In this document: piece after piece, positions 10,776 through 20,733 of the stretch
How the letters are laid out: the number at the start of each line of letters is the position of its first letter
Numbering within the stretch: position 1 is the stretch's first letter
Source: Torymus aiolomorphi
Taxonomy: Eukaryota > Arthropoda > Insecta > Hymenoptera > Torymidae
NCBI GenBank assembly: GCA_036365515.1
Contig: CM070877.1
Span: 91,140,522 to 91,204,521, forward strand
DNA length: 64,000 nt
Direction of reading: 5' to 3'
Translations under genes and position numbers: made by a program
Notes under the pieces: generated by a model
Database searches by the model: none
Told to the model about the DNA's origin: nothing
Seen by the model: the letters and a program-made list of their open reading frames with translations, nothing else

Positions 10776-13232
10776 ATGTTTTTTAGAGATATATATGGGA
10801 TTTATGGGAAGGTGGTAAAAGATTATTGCTCAAAATGGGTAAAAATGGTTTTAAGGATTGTAATTTTAAAGGAGCAACTCACTTTTCTTCTAAGGTGTAA
10901 AAAATCAAATATTTTTCCTAAACATATTGGAAAAAAATTTGATGATAAGGGTTTTTATCGGGATTACAATAAAAGAGTTTCTTATGATCTACGGAAAAAT
11001 ATTTTCTTTTTCAAAAATAAATTACTTAACTTAGAAATTAGAGATTTGAATTTTGAAATTAATCGTTTGAATAAATATTTATTAGAGCTTGAAAGATATT
11101 TATATAATAAAATAGAACAGAATGATTTGCAAGAATTTTTTCGTGGTCAAAAGAGGCACTTTGAAAAAGTAAAATATAACCATAGGAGTAAATTAAAAAG
11201 AAAATTTGAATATTTAAAGCATAGAAAACACTCTCAGGTCAATCAAACTAACAATGTTAATAAGGATTGGTTTAGAAATTTAACTGACAAAGTAATACCA
11301 GAAGAAGTGGTAAATATCATGTCAAAGGGTGCTAAATTTGGAATATCATATTCAAGTAAATCTCTTCCGATCAAGAATATCATCGCTGAGGTAGAAAGTA
11401 GTATGAGTAGTTTTAATCTGGAGTTTAAAAAAGAATGTAGGCGTTCTTTAGTTAAAGTTGTTGATAATTTTAAAAGAGAACATAGATTTGATAATTATTT
11501 GAATAGTAATTTATTCCATGAATTAAAAATAACGAAGAAATTCTTGAGAGAGAATCCGAATATGATCTTCCAAAAAGCAGATAAAGGAAATGTAACTGTA
11601 GTTTCGGATAAAAGGGATTATATTAATAAAATTCAACTTATGTTGGAGGATGATACCACTTATGTGAAAATTAGGAATCCACATATCAATAGACTACAAG
11701 ATAAATTGAAAGAATTATTGATGCATTGGAAAACAAAAGCTTATATTAAAGATAGTATGTTTAAATATTTAAAATGTGAAAATGGCACTGTAGCTAAATG
11801 TTATGGGCTTCCTAAGATTCACAAAGAACAGTTGACATATAGAATAATAATATCATCGATAAATTTTCCGACGTATAGACTTGCTAGATTTTTGTCTAAT
11901 ATATTGTTCAAGATAGTGGGTAAAACAAATTCATATATTAAAGATAGTTGGAGTTTTTATGGTATAATGAAAGATATTATTATTCCGAATGATCATAGGA
12001 TGGTTTCATTGGATGTAGTATCTTTGTTTACAAATATACCTTTAGAGTTGTTGAATGATATTATACAAGATAAATGGTCTGAAATTAAAGTACATACTAG
12101 TTTAACAAAAGATGAATTTATAAAGGCACTTAATTTGGTTTTTAAAAACACAATTTTTTCTTTTGATAATAGTCTATATGAACAAAGATATGGTTGTCCA
12201 ATGGGATCACCTTTGTCACCTGTTATAGCCAATTTAGTAATGGAAAAATTGGAAAGTATTGCTTTGTCTAAGTTGGTTTTTCAGCCAATTATTTTTAAAA
12301 GATATGTTGATGACATTTTTGCAGTTGTACCAGAATGTTTTGTGGATGAAATGGTGGATGTGTTTAATTCTATCCATGATAGAATTAAATTCACAAAAGA
12401 AGTTGAGAAAGATTATCAATTGAGTTTTTTAGATATTAGAGTCATTAGAGGTAATAATAATAGAGTGAAATTAGATTGGTATAGAAAACCTACATGGTCA
12501 GGTAGATTTTTAAATTTTGATTCTCACCACCAATTCGGAAACAAGACAGGTGCGATCAAAGGTGTCATTGACAGAGCGATTAAATTGTCACATAAAGATT
12601 TTAGGAAAAAGAATTTAAATTTAGTTAGAGAAACATTTATTAAAAATAGTTATCCCGTAAAATTTATTGATAAAATGATTGATGAGAGAGTGTGGGAAAT
12701 TTATAATGGTGGATTGAAGCAGCGGGTAGATAATCAAACAAGGAATAGAAATGGAAAGAATGCATATTTTAGTTTACCATATGTTAGAGGTTTGTCGGAA
12801 AGGATTAGAAGGGTTTTTAGTAAACATAATATTCAAGTTTTCTTTAGAAATGATAATAATTTAGAAAGGTTATTTAGTAATTGTAAAGACAAGGATGATA
12901 AATGTTTGAAATCGGGAGTTGTTTATAAAATTAATTGTAGGGATTGTAATGGTTGTTATATTGGTCAAACGGGTAGATATTTGAAAAAGAGAATATATGA
13001 ACATCAATATAGTTTACGCAGCTCAAGTTGTACATCGGGTTTGAAAGAACATTGTTTAAATAGTTTGCATTCTTTCGATTTTGGGAGTGTGGATATTTTG
13101 GAACAGGGGATTAAGAATAAATATAAGAGGGAAAGCCTTGAAAGTATTCACATTCTAAGAAATCGGAATAATGTAAATTTAATGATAGAGTCAAGTAAAT
13201 TAGATAACATTTATCATTCTTTATTAATTTAA
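10776..13232 (+). CDS. Penelope-like element reverse transcriptase with GIY-YIG endonuclease, unit 4 (intact)
   Basis: This is the cleanest full-length copy: 818 residues, with the majority residue at every position checked by eye, including LSFLDIR at 549-555 and Arg at about 656. Domain order is basic N-terminus, RT (YVDD at 510-513), Cys-containing linker and GIY-YIG (about 715-780). Its TATA/initiator promoter lies at 10447-10481 in the spacer before it. The predicted leader of about 296 nt contains the hammerhead-like motif (10480-10519). This is the best candidate for an autonomous source copy. Nothing in the sequence shows whether it is expressed. Confidence 0.96.
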   Translation: MFFRDIYGIYGKVVKDYCSKWVKMVLRIVILKEQLTFLLRCKKSNIFPKHIGKKFDDKGFYRDYNKRVSYDLRKNIFFFKNKLLNLEIRDLNFEINRLNKYLLELERYLYNKIEQNDLQEFFRGQKRHFEKVKYNHRSKLKRKFEYLKHRKHSQVNQTNNVNKDWFRNLTDKVIPEEVVNIMSKGAKFGISYSSKSLPIKNIIAEVESSMSSFNLEFKKECRRSLVKVVDNFKREHRFDNYLNSNLFHELKITKKFLRENPNMIFQKADKGNVTVVSDKRDYINKIQLMLEDDTTYVKIRNPHINRLQDKLKELLMHWKTKAYIKDSMFKYLKCENGTVAKCYGLPKIHKEQLTYRIIISSINFPTYRLARFLSNILFKIVGKTNSYIKDSWSFYGIMKDIIIPNDHRMVSLDVVSLFTNIPLELLNDIIQDKWSEIKVHTSLTKDEFIKALNLVFKNTIFSFDNSLYEQRYGCPMGSPLSPVIANLVMEKLESIALSKLVFQPIIFKRYVDDIFAVVPECFVDEMVDVFNSIHDRIKFTKEVEKDYQLSFLDIRVIRGNNNRVKLDWYRKPTWSGRFLNFDSHHQFGNKTGAIKGVIDRAIKLSHKDFRKKNLNLVRETFIKNSYPVKFIDKMIDERVWEIYNGGLKQRVDNQTRNRNGKNAYFSLPYVRGLSERIRRVFSKHNIQVFFRNDNNLERLFSNCKDKDDKCLKSGVVYKINCRDCNGCYIGQTGRYLKKRIYEHQYSLRSSSCTSGLKEHCLNSLHSFDFGSVDILEQGIKNKYKRESLESIHILRNRNNVNLMIESSKLDNIYHSLLI

Positions 13233-13307
13233 GTGAGAATGGCAAGTTGGAGAGGTGAATGTGGAGGGTGGTGGGGTAAGAGAAAAGAAGGGGGTATGGG
13301 TGCATGG

Positions 13308-13342
13308 TATATAAGGAGGTGTATCGCGGGTTTTATTTCAGT
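13308..13342 (+). promoter_or_regulatory. PLE core promoter (TATA + initiator), spacer before unit 5
   Basis: TATATAA at 13308 and TCAGT with A at 13340. Spacer 13233-13635. Confidence 0.65.
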
Positions 13343-13380
13343 CCCTGAGGAGGAGCCGGAGCAGGCTCGAAACGTCGGAC
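13341..13380 (+). ncRNA. Hammerhead-ribozyme-like motif in PLE spacer
   Basis: Identical to the 7620-7659 copy, with all core bases and both outer stems kept. Confidence 0.78.
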
Positions 13381-13635
13381 AATGTGGTGGTGGTGGGCAG
13401 TCAGATCGTCCTTTGCTAACAAAGTTTTTTCCAGATTTTAATTAAGTTTTTATTTCAGATTCTGCGGGGTGATTATAAACAAGGGCAATCTGACTGCCAT
13501 AAATATTAATTATTTTAATTTAATTTGTAAGACTGTAAGACCGATGGAAAAATTCTTATCAGTTGATATTAAATTGCAGTCGACATAAGTAATATTTTTA
13601 ATGATAAAACTAAGGTCTATTAAAGGTGGGGTAAA

Positions 13636-16091
13636 ATGTTTTTTAGAGATATATATGGGATTTATGGGAAGGTGGTAAAAGATTATTGCTCAAAATGGGT
13701 AAAAATGGTTTTAAGGATTGTAATTTTAAAGGAGCAACTCACTTTTCTTCTAAGGTGTAAAAAATCAAATATTTTTCCTAAACATATTGGAAAAAAATTT
13801 GATGATAAGGGTTTTTATCGGGATTACAATAAAAGAGTTTCTTATGATCTACGGAAAAATATTTTCTTTTTCAAAAATAAATTACTTAACTTAGAAATTA
13901 GAGATTTGAATTTTGAAATTAATCGTTTGAATAAATATTTATTAGAGCTTGAAAGATATTTATATAATAAAATAGAACAGAATGATTTGCAAGAATTTTT
14001 TCGTGGTCAAAAGAGGCACTTTGAAAAAGTAAAATATAACCATAGGAGTAAATTAAAAAGAAAATTTGAATATTTAAAGCATAGAAAACACTCTCAGGTC
14101 AATCAAACTAACAATGTTAATAAGGATTGGTTTAGAAATTTAACTGACAAAGTAATACCAGAAGAAGTGGTAAATATCATGTCAAAGGGTGCTAAATTTG
14201 GAATATCATATTCAAGTAAATCTCTTCCGATCAAGAATATCATCGCTGAGGTAGAAAGTAGTATGAGTAGTTTTAATCTGGAGTTTAAAAAAGAATCTAG
14301 GCGTTCTTTAGTTAAAGTTGTTGATAATTTTAAAAGAGAACATAGATTTGATAATTATTTGAATAGTAATTTATTCCATGAATTAAAAATAACGAAGAAA
14401 TTCTTGAGAGAGAATCCGAATATGATCTTCCAAAAAGCAGATAAAGGAAATGTAACTGTAGTTTCGGATGAAAGGGATTATATTAATAAAATTCAACTTA
14501 TGTTGGAGGATGATACCACTTATGTGAAAATTAGGAATCCACATATCAATAGACTACAAGATAAATTGAAAGAATTATTGATGCATTGGAAAACAAAAGC
14601 TTATATTAAAGATAGTATGTTTAAATATTTAAAATGTGAAAATGGCACTGTAGCTAAATGTTATGGGCTTCCTAAGATTCACAAAGAACAGTTGACATAT
14701 AGAATAATAATATCATCGATAAATTTTCCGACGTATAGACTTGCTAGATTTTTGTCTAATATATTGTTCAAGATAGTGGGTAAAACAAATTCATATATTA
14801 AAGATAGTTGGAGTTTTTATGGTATAATGAAAGATATTATTATTCCGAATGATCATAGGATGGTTTCATTGGATGTAGTATCTTTGTTTACAAATATACC
14901 TTTAGAGTTGTTGAATGATATTATACAAGATAAATGGTCTGAAATTAAAGTACATACTAGTTTAACAAAAGATGAATTTATAAAGGCACTTAATTTGGTT
15001 TTTAAAAACACAATTTTTTCTTTTGATAATAGTCTATATGAACAAAGATATGGTTGTCCAATGGGATCACCTTTGTCACCTGTTATAGCCAATTTAGTAA
15101 TGGAAAAATTGGAAAGTATTGCTTTGTCTAAGTTGGTTTTTCAGCCAATTATTTTTAAAAGATATGTTGATGACATTTTTGCAGTTGTACCAGAATGTTT
15201 TGTGGATGAAATGGTGGATGTGTTTAATTCTATCCATGATAGAATTAAATTCACAAAAGAAGTTGAGAAAGATTATCAATTGAGTTTTTAGATATTAGAG
15301 TCATTAGAGGTAATAATAATAGAGTGAAATTAGATTGGTATAGAAAACCTACATGGTCAGCTAGATTTTTAAATTTTGATTCTCACCACCAATTCGGAAA
15401 CAAGACAGGTGCGATCAAAGGTGTCATTGACAGAGCGATTAAATTGTCACATAAAGATTTTAGGAAAAAGAATTTAAATTTAGTTAGAGAAACATTTATT
15501 AAAAATAGTTATCCCGTAAAATTTATTGATAAAATGATTGATGAGAGAGTGTGGGAAATTTATAATGGTGGATTGAAGCAGCGGGTAGATAATCAAACAA
15601 GGAATAGAAATGGAAAGAATGCATATTTTAGTTTACCATATGTTAGAGGTTTGTCGGAAAGGATTAGAAGGGTTTTTAGTAAACATAATATTCAAGTTTT
15701 CTTTAGAAATGATAATAATTTAGAAAGGTTATTTAGTAATTGTAAAGACAAGGATGATAAATGTTTGAAATCGGGAGTTGTTTATAAAATTAATTGTAGG
15801 GATTGTAATGGTTGTTATATTGGTCAAACGGGTAGATATTTGAAAAAGAGAATATATGAACATCAATATAGTTTACGCAGCTCAAGTTGTACATCGGGTT
15901 TGAAAGAACATTGTTTAAATAGTTTGCATTCTTTCGATTTTGGGAGTGTGGATATTTTGGAACAGGGGATTAAGAATAAATATAAGAGGGAAAGCCTTGA
16001 AAGTATTCACATTCTAAGAAATCGGAATAATGTAAATTTAATGATAGAGTCAAGTAAATTAGATAACATTTATCATTCTTTATTAATTTAA
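13636..16091 (+). pseudogene. PLE reverse transcriptase/GIY-YIG gene, unit 5 (single-base frameshift)
   Basis: As in unit 1, the T-run after 'CAATTGAG' has five T, so the frame ends at 15291. The remainder is open to 16091 in another frame. This unit also has private substitutions: Cys to Ser near residue 221, Lys to Glu near residue 279 in the conserved SDKRDY stretch, and Gly to Ala in WSGRF. It is the last unit of the array and looks less constrained than units 2 and 4. Confidence 0.9.
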
Positions 16092-16166
16092 GTGAGAATG
16101 GCAAGTTGGAGAGGTGAATGTGGAGGGTGGTGGGGTAAGAGAAAAGAAGGGGGTATGGGTGCATGG

Positions 16167-16201
16167 TATATAAGGAGGTGTATCGCGGGTTTTATTTCAG
16201 T
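16167..16201 (+). promoter_or_regulatory. PLE core promoter (TATA + initiator), terminal spacer
   Basis: TATATAA at 16167 and TCAGT with A at 16199. No gene follows, because the array ends in a TA tract at 16424. A transcript starting here would run into unique DNA to the right. Confidence 0.6.
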
Positions 16202-16239
16202 CCCTGAGGAGGAGCCGGAGCAGGCTCGAAACGTCGGAC
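16200..16239 (+). ncRNA. Hammerhead-ribozyme-like motif in terminal PLE spacer
   Basis: Identical to the 7620-7659 copy. It is the last in the array and would terminate a unit-length RNA from unit 5. Confidence 0.78.
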
Positions 16240-16417
16240 AATGTGGTGGTGGTGGGCAGTCAGATCGTCCTTTGCTAACAAAGTTTTTTCCAGATTTTAA
16301 TTAAGTTTTTATTTCAGATTCTGCGGGGTGATTATAAACAAGGGCAATCTGACTGCCATAAATATTAATTATTTTAATTTAATTTGTAAGACTGTAAGAC
16401 CGATGGAAAAATTCTTA

Positions 16418-16423
<6 letters not shown>

Positions 16424-16489
<66 letters not shown>
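16424..16489. repeat. (TA)n microsatellite, about 33 repeats
   Basis: Pure TA dinucleotide run directly at the right end of the PLE array, followed by an imperfect TATG/TACACA tail to about 16510. Long TA runs also border other elements here (22737, 42787, 46682, 46893). TA runs may be preferred insertion targets or breakpoints. Confidence 0.95.
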
Positions 16490-16494
<5 letters not shown>

Positions 16495-17688
16495 GTATAT
16501 ATACACATACAAGGGGGTACCCACCTACTCGTTCCGATCGTCAACCCCCATTTTAAGAAACAACCCGTTTGTTCTATTTTTTCCACATAACGCAAGAGGT
16601 AAATAAATGAATGCGTTTTTTTAGTGGTATCCCGAGTAGGACTAATCCACATTTACGTAAATATAACATATAATTTTTATTTTGATATTGAATAAGATAT
16701 TTTATAACATCATTTAAATCCTTCTATTATATATATTTTTTATTATGTAATTTTTTTTAATATATAAGAGTATTATTCACGACAAAAATTTTGATTTGAT
16801 CCATACTTAAATAAGTTTCATATAAAATTTTCATTTAGTCGTTGATTAAGATCTTATAACATCATTTGAACAATTTCTACTTTATTTTATACTGCTATTG
16901 CGTATATTTTATTTTGGGAAATTTGTTTTTTGAATATATAAGAGTATATTTACGTCATCAAATTTGATTTAAAAATCTTTTGTTCTATTTTATTTTTATT
17001 ATTTTATGTATTAAACTGAAACTTAAATAAATTTCGTATACAGATTACATTTAGCTATTGATTTAGATCTCTTATAACATCGTTTAAACAATTTCTCATT
17101 TATTTTATAATATTATTGCGTATATTTTATAAATTTCTTTCATGCGGATACTGAAAGTCAAACCCAAAAAAGTTGTGAAATCTCTCTAAAAAATTTTTTT
17201 ACGAAAGTAAAAACTTATAGACAAGAATAAGTTTGGTTACTATTCTACATAGTTTTATACTTAACAAACATTATTTACTAAACTCTACCACCCTTTCTTT
17301 CTTCCCCCTCTCTCTCTCCCTCTGTAGCAAAAACTTTAATGAGTGCTTAAATATTTTTTCAAAACAATCAACACGTTCTTTGAAAAACTAATTTTTTAAA
17401 TACAATATATTCTAACAAAACAATTTGTCTATAGTTCTTTTATTTATTCTGATCTCATCTATTCAATAAGCACTCTCTCCAAATGGTATTAATTTTTTTC
17501 ATGACTGTACAAATAATAACAGTGTTAATAAAACTTTCTACGAACGTATAAAATAAAGCAAGTATAGAAGTTTTTTCTGTATAATCTATAAAATAATATT
17601 TATGATTTTTTAAAAGAAGTCAAATAAATACTATAGTAAAAAAGTCTTTTACTTCTTTGAGTCAACGTATGCTCAACAAATTATATCT
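16490..17688. other. AT-rich non-coding DNA with one half of a dispersed repeat pair
   Basis: No gene is supported. Internal similarity is visible between 16680-16870 and 16930-17110 ('GATCT(C)TTATAACATC' and 'AATTTCT' recurring), a degenerate direct repeat. From about 17145 to 17505 the sequence matches 53640-53980, including a pyrimidine-rich stretch (17288-17325) and 'CTTTAATGAG'. Confidence 0.6.
17145..17505. repeat. Dispersed repeat, copy A (partner at 53640-53985)
   Basis: Long colinear similarity in the same orientation to 53640-53985: 'AAAACTTTAATGAG', 'AAAACAATCAACACGTTCTTT', 'TTCAATAAGCACTCTCTC'. Each copy has a CT-rich tract in the middle. Both copies lie about 0.7-0.9 kb right of a PLE insertion. 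It could be a solo terminal repeat, because copy B lies just beyond the last ERV2 gene, but no paired LTR was found. Confidence 0.75.
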
Positions 17689-18346
17689 AAGTACATTCAA
17701 ATTGTTCACTGCAAATCAAACAAACGAAAGTTGTAAAATCAATTATCGATAGTCAAGTAATGCAAACCATTCTCCGAAAAACTGTATGACTATAATGTTA
17801 TCAGAAATGTATTGAAATTTCTTCATTCTTCTATACAAATTAAACACAAGAAAGTACTGAAATCAATTAATTGTAGTCAAGTACCGGCCATAAGAACTTT
17901 TCGTACCTCGCATGTAAAATTACATTTTACGCCCACGTTGTAACTTCAAAATTATTCAGCCAGCGGGCATAAAGTGCTACATAACGCCCAAGAGGCCCAA
18001 TAGCTCACACACCCCTAGAAAACTTTATAGTACCTACGTACATTACGCTCGTGTGGGCGAAAATTATTTTAAATATATAACTATAATGTCTTCTTTTTAT
18101 TTCAAAAATTCATAAGAATTTTTTCAGGTATTTACGAAAAGTCAAAGTCTATATAAAAAGATGTATAGTTACCAACACATCACTATTTTTCATTATTCCT
18201 CCTCAATTTTGAACTTTTTATAACATTACGCATCTTGGAAGGACAAGAGAAGTCTAGAGCTGCCCTAGCAGGGTTGGTTCTCCGACCTTCCAACGACCTT
18301 ACAACTTTCGTTTGTTTGATTTGCAGTGAACAATTTGAATGTACTT
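17689..18346. repeat. 658-bp segment bounded by 48-bp perfect inverted repeats
   Basis: Bases 17689-17736 are the exact reverse complement of 18299-18346 over 48 bases. The interior has no long reading frame. It contains near-direct repeats ('GTCAAGTA' at about 17752 and 17876). Flanks show no clear target duplication. A non-autonomous DNA transposon or fold-back insertion is the simplest reading, but no family was recognised. Confidence 0.75.
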
Positions 18347-18886
18347 ATATATGAGGCGTTTCATGTCAACTGCCCCAGCGCGGCGCGCGAGCGCCTAATC
18401 GTGCTGTTTCCAGCTCCTGTTTAAGTAACTGAAATGTACTTAAAAAAATTTTATGATAAGCATATCCAATGTATTTTTTCCTCAGCTTTTCAACGGTGTA
18501 GGCAGTTTTTCCGAAATTTTCCATTTTCCCCCTCAAAAAGTACAAAACGTGTTATATCTCGAAAATGATATTTTTAATATTTTTGTTGACCCTCTAGATC
18601 GAAAGCTGAGCATATTTTACGTAGGAAAGGGTATTTTCCAAAGAGTGCCCAAGATGTTTTCTGCGAGATATAGAACGCGAAATAGTAGACGCACCGCCTT
18701 TCCTGCGCGCGGTACTGCGCGGTACAACGCGCGGAATGCGCCGGCTTGTTGCTTATATAATAACCTTTTATAATCTTTAATTCTTTACCTATTATTCTGG
18801 ATTACTAATAATGCATGGAGTAATATTTTATTAATTATTTTATAAAATAATAAAATTTCAAAATTAACAGTAATATAGTGACTCTT
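18347..18886. other. Non-coding stretch
   Basis: No gene is supported. There are two short GC islands in AT-rich DNA, about 18370-18400 and 18690-18745; the second contains repeated GCGCGG/CCGCGC words able to pair. An open frame at 18453-18773 has no recognisable domain. Confidence 0.4.
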
Positions 18887-20733
18887 GTACTAACGTTTCT
18901 TTTTCAGTGTAGATAATATTTTTTTTTTTGTTTTCGCACTTTTTTTCGGGAAGATTTTATACTCTGAACTCAGAGAGGTTTTTTTGAGCTTCAATGTACT
19001 TTCATCTATCGGAATAATAGCATGGTATTGTAACGTGCCTGGTATAGATTTAGCCTTGTCCAGTCTTGGTTTTAGTTTCAAAACCGTTTCTTCATACGAT
19101 GCTTTACTGCTATAAAATACTTTGTCTTGTTTGCAGTAATATTTAGCCCAGTTATACAGCTATTTTGGCGTTAAAATATGATTACTAAAAGAAACTTGTA
19201 AGACTAGCTCGTTTTGCACCTCGTTTTAGGTTCGCGCCTATACCATCGCATGCACCTTTGCCATGAGCTGTGATACAAAAATGCCACTCAGCAGTAACTC
19301 CAAATTCTTTCTCGTAAAAAAGAAGATTTTGAAAATTTGATTTATTCTTAAAATGCTGACCTGCTCCATCAGTCAAATAATAAACTTTCTTGACTGCAAA
19401 ATTAGTTTTAAGGTAAGATATTAAAATTTTTTGATATTCATAAACGGCTATGGTATCATGATTTAAATTGTCGGAAATTACAGCAATGCTTACATGTTTG
19501 ACTTCATTATTTTGTTTATAGTACACTACAATTGTAAAAACTGTGAAGGACTGTGTAGAATTTTGTATAACGAAAGCATAATTTTCTGCGAAATTGCAAC
19601 ACACGAGAAATTCTTCTTCTTGAAGATTGCTTTTTATGTTACTTATAAAAAGTGATTGTTTCTTAGCGAAAAAATCGTGAGTTTTTAATTTTATTAATTT
19701 TTCCCCAGTTTGTCCATAAATTCGTGCACATTTACAGTTTTGGAAGCTATTGTATACCTATCTGTTTGAAACCATGATTGGTACTCGATTTGAAAAATAT
19801 CATTTTCATCAAAACATTCAAGCAAATGTTTTCGTAATATAGACATATTGGGGCAATCCAGTCACCCAAATAGCATCTATCGTATACATCATTACACACA
19901 ATTGCTTGGATGCAATCGTGGTAGTTTTGAAGAGGCAATTGAGTGTCTTTAGTTAAATTTTTTATGTCCATAGCACTTAGCATGAGCTTCACATTTTCGT
20001 GATCCACACACACGCATACATTGTGTGTACCGCTGCTCCCAGCTAAAACACAATTTGGTGGCCTCAATTCTGTAAATTTAGTAAAACCAATATAAATGCA
20101 TTCATCTTCTTTTTTATATAAATTATACAGCTTATTTAAATTACAAAGCAGTAATCTTTTTTGAACATGTTCTCTTTCGCCATTGCTCTGTTTAATAGAT
20201 ACATAATCTCTTAAACCTGGCATGATTCGGCTTATATCATCTCTCTCATAAAAACTTTTTACAGAATTTACGTAATTTATTTTAAGTAGTTTGCCACGTT
20301 TAGTTGCAGGTATTGAAAATACTCCACTCTTCGCCACCAGAGCTTTCGCTTCGCGAACTTCCCATTTACTGCAATCGAATTCTCGCATCAAGTCCCTACG
20401 AGACCAAAACTTCGGCGCGAGAGTTAATAGCTGAATTCTCTCTTGCTTATTTGTTAACTCAGAAATTTTTTTCTTTAGTTGTTCGAAAACTGCAATACCA
20501 GCTTTGTCATATTCATCATCACACACTGTTTTAGTTCTTTTAGCATCAGATGGAGATAAAATTGATTTCTATCTATAAATTTGGCGTCGACAGGTTGAAC
20601 ATATTTTAGAATTTTCAAGTACCAAAGGATATTCATTTCTGAAAAGTGTTGCAAAGTCAGACAAATATTTAGATGTAGGGTGATCATTTTTATTTAAAGG
20701 ATTTATACATTCCAAGTTCCAAGATGAATCCAT
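18887..20733 (-). pseudogene. Broken gene of an unidentified metazoan family, possibly transposase-derived
   Basis: Successive minus-strand frames read as one protein of roughly 600 residues. The N-terminal part from ATG 20733 has a CxxC pair (ICSTC) and an in-frame TAG at 20569-20571. The same frame then runs to 19747. Frame changes follow near 19860-19750, 19700 and 19190, and the C-terminal part ends near 18890. Recognisable stretches are YYLTDGAGQHFKN and EWHFCITAHGKGACDGIG in 19185-19604, plus KSIPGTLQYHAIIPI in 18890-19081. From memory this resembles a repeated family of uncharacterised arthropod and cnidarian proteins. The conserved Asp residues in DGAG and CDG would suit a DDE/RNase H fold, but that is a guess. 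At least one nonsense and three frame changes make it non-functional. Confidence 0.7.

Larger units (their letters stand above)
1..16423 (+). mobile_element. Head-to-tail tandem array of a Penelope-like retroelement (one partial + five complete units)
   Basis: The 818-codon gene recurs with start codons at 2195, 5055, 7916, 10776 and 13636, a period of 2860-2861 bp, and units look nearly identical by eye. Each unit is the gene plus a spacer of about 404 bp holding a TATA/initiator promoter and a hammerhead-like motif. The array is open at the left window edge. On the right it stops abruptly in a TA tract after 'CAGTT', where other units continue into 'GATATTAAATTGCAG'. The leftmost spacer (1718-2194) is the most diverged. 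Units at 2195 and 5055 share a silent variant (4591, 7451), and the last two spacers share a one-base G-run deletion, so units are related in neighbouring pairs. PLEs are known for tandem and partial copies; collapse or expansion by assembly cannot be excluded. Confidence 0.93.

Noticed and set aside
1..16423. Idea that the PLE array is a bacterial retron or group II intron cluster
   Set aside because: The RT motifs (GLPKIHK, SLDVVSLFTNIP, YVDD) with C-terminal GIY-YIG and the surrounding insect elements identify a Penelope-like element.
16328..16652. Frames of alternating Tyr/Ile across TA tracts (also 42782 and 46658)
   Set aside because: They are translations of dinucleotide repeats.
18453..18773. 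106-codon plus-strand frame
   Set aside because: No motif, low-complexity end and repeat-like surroundings.
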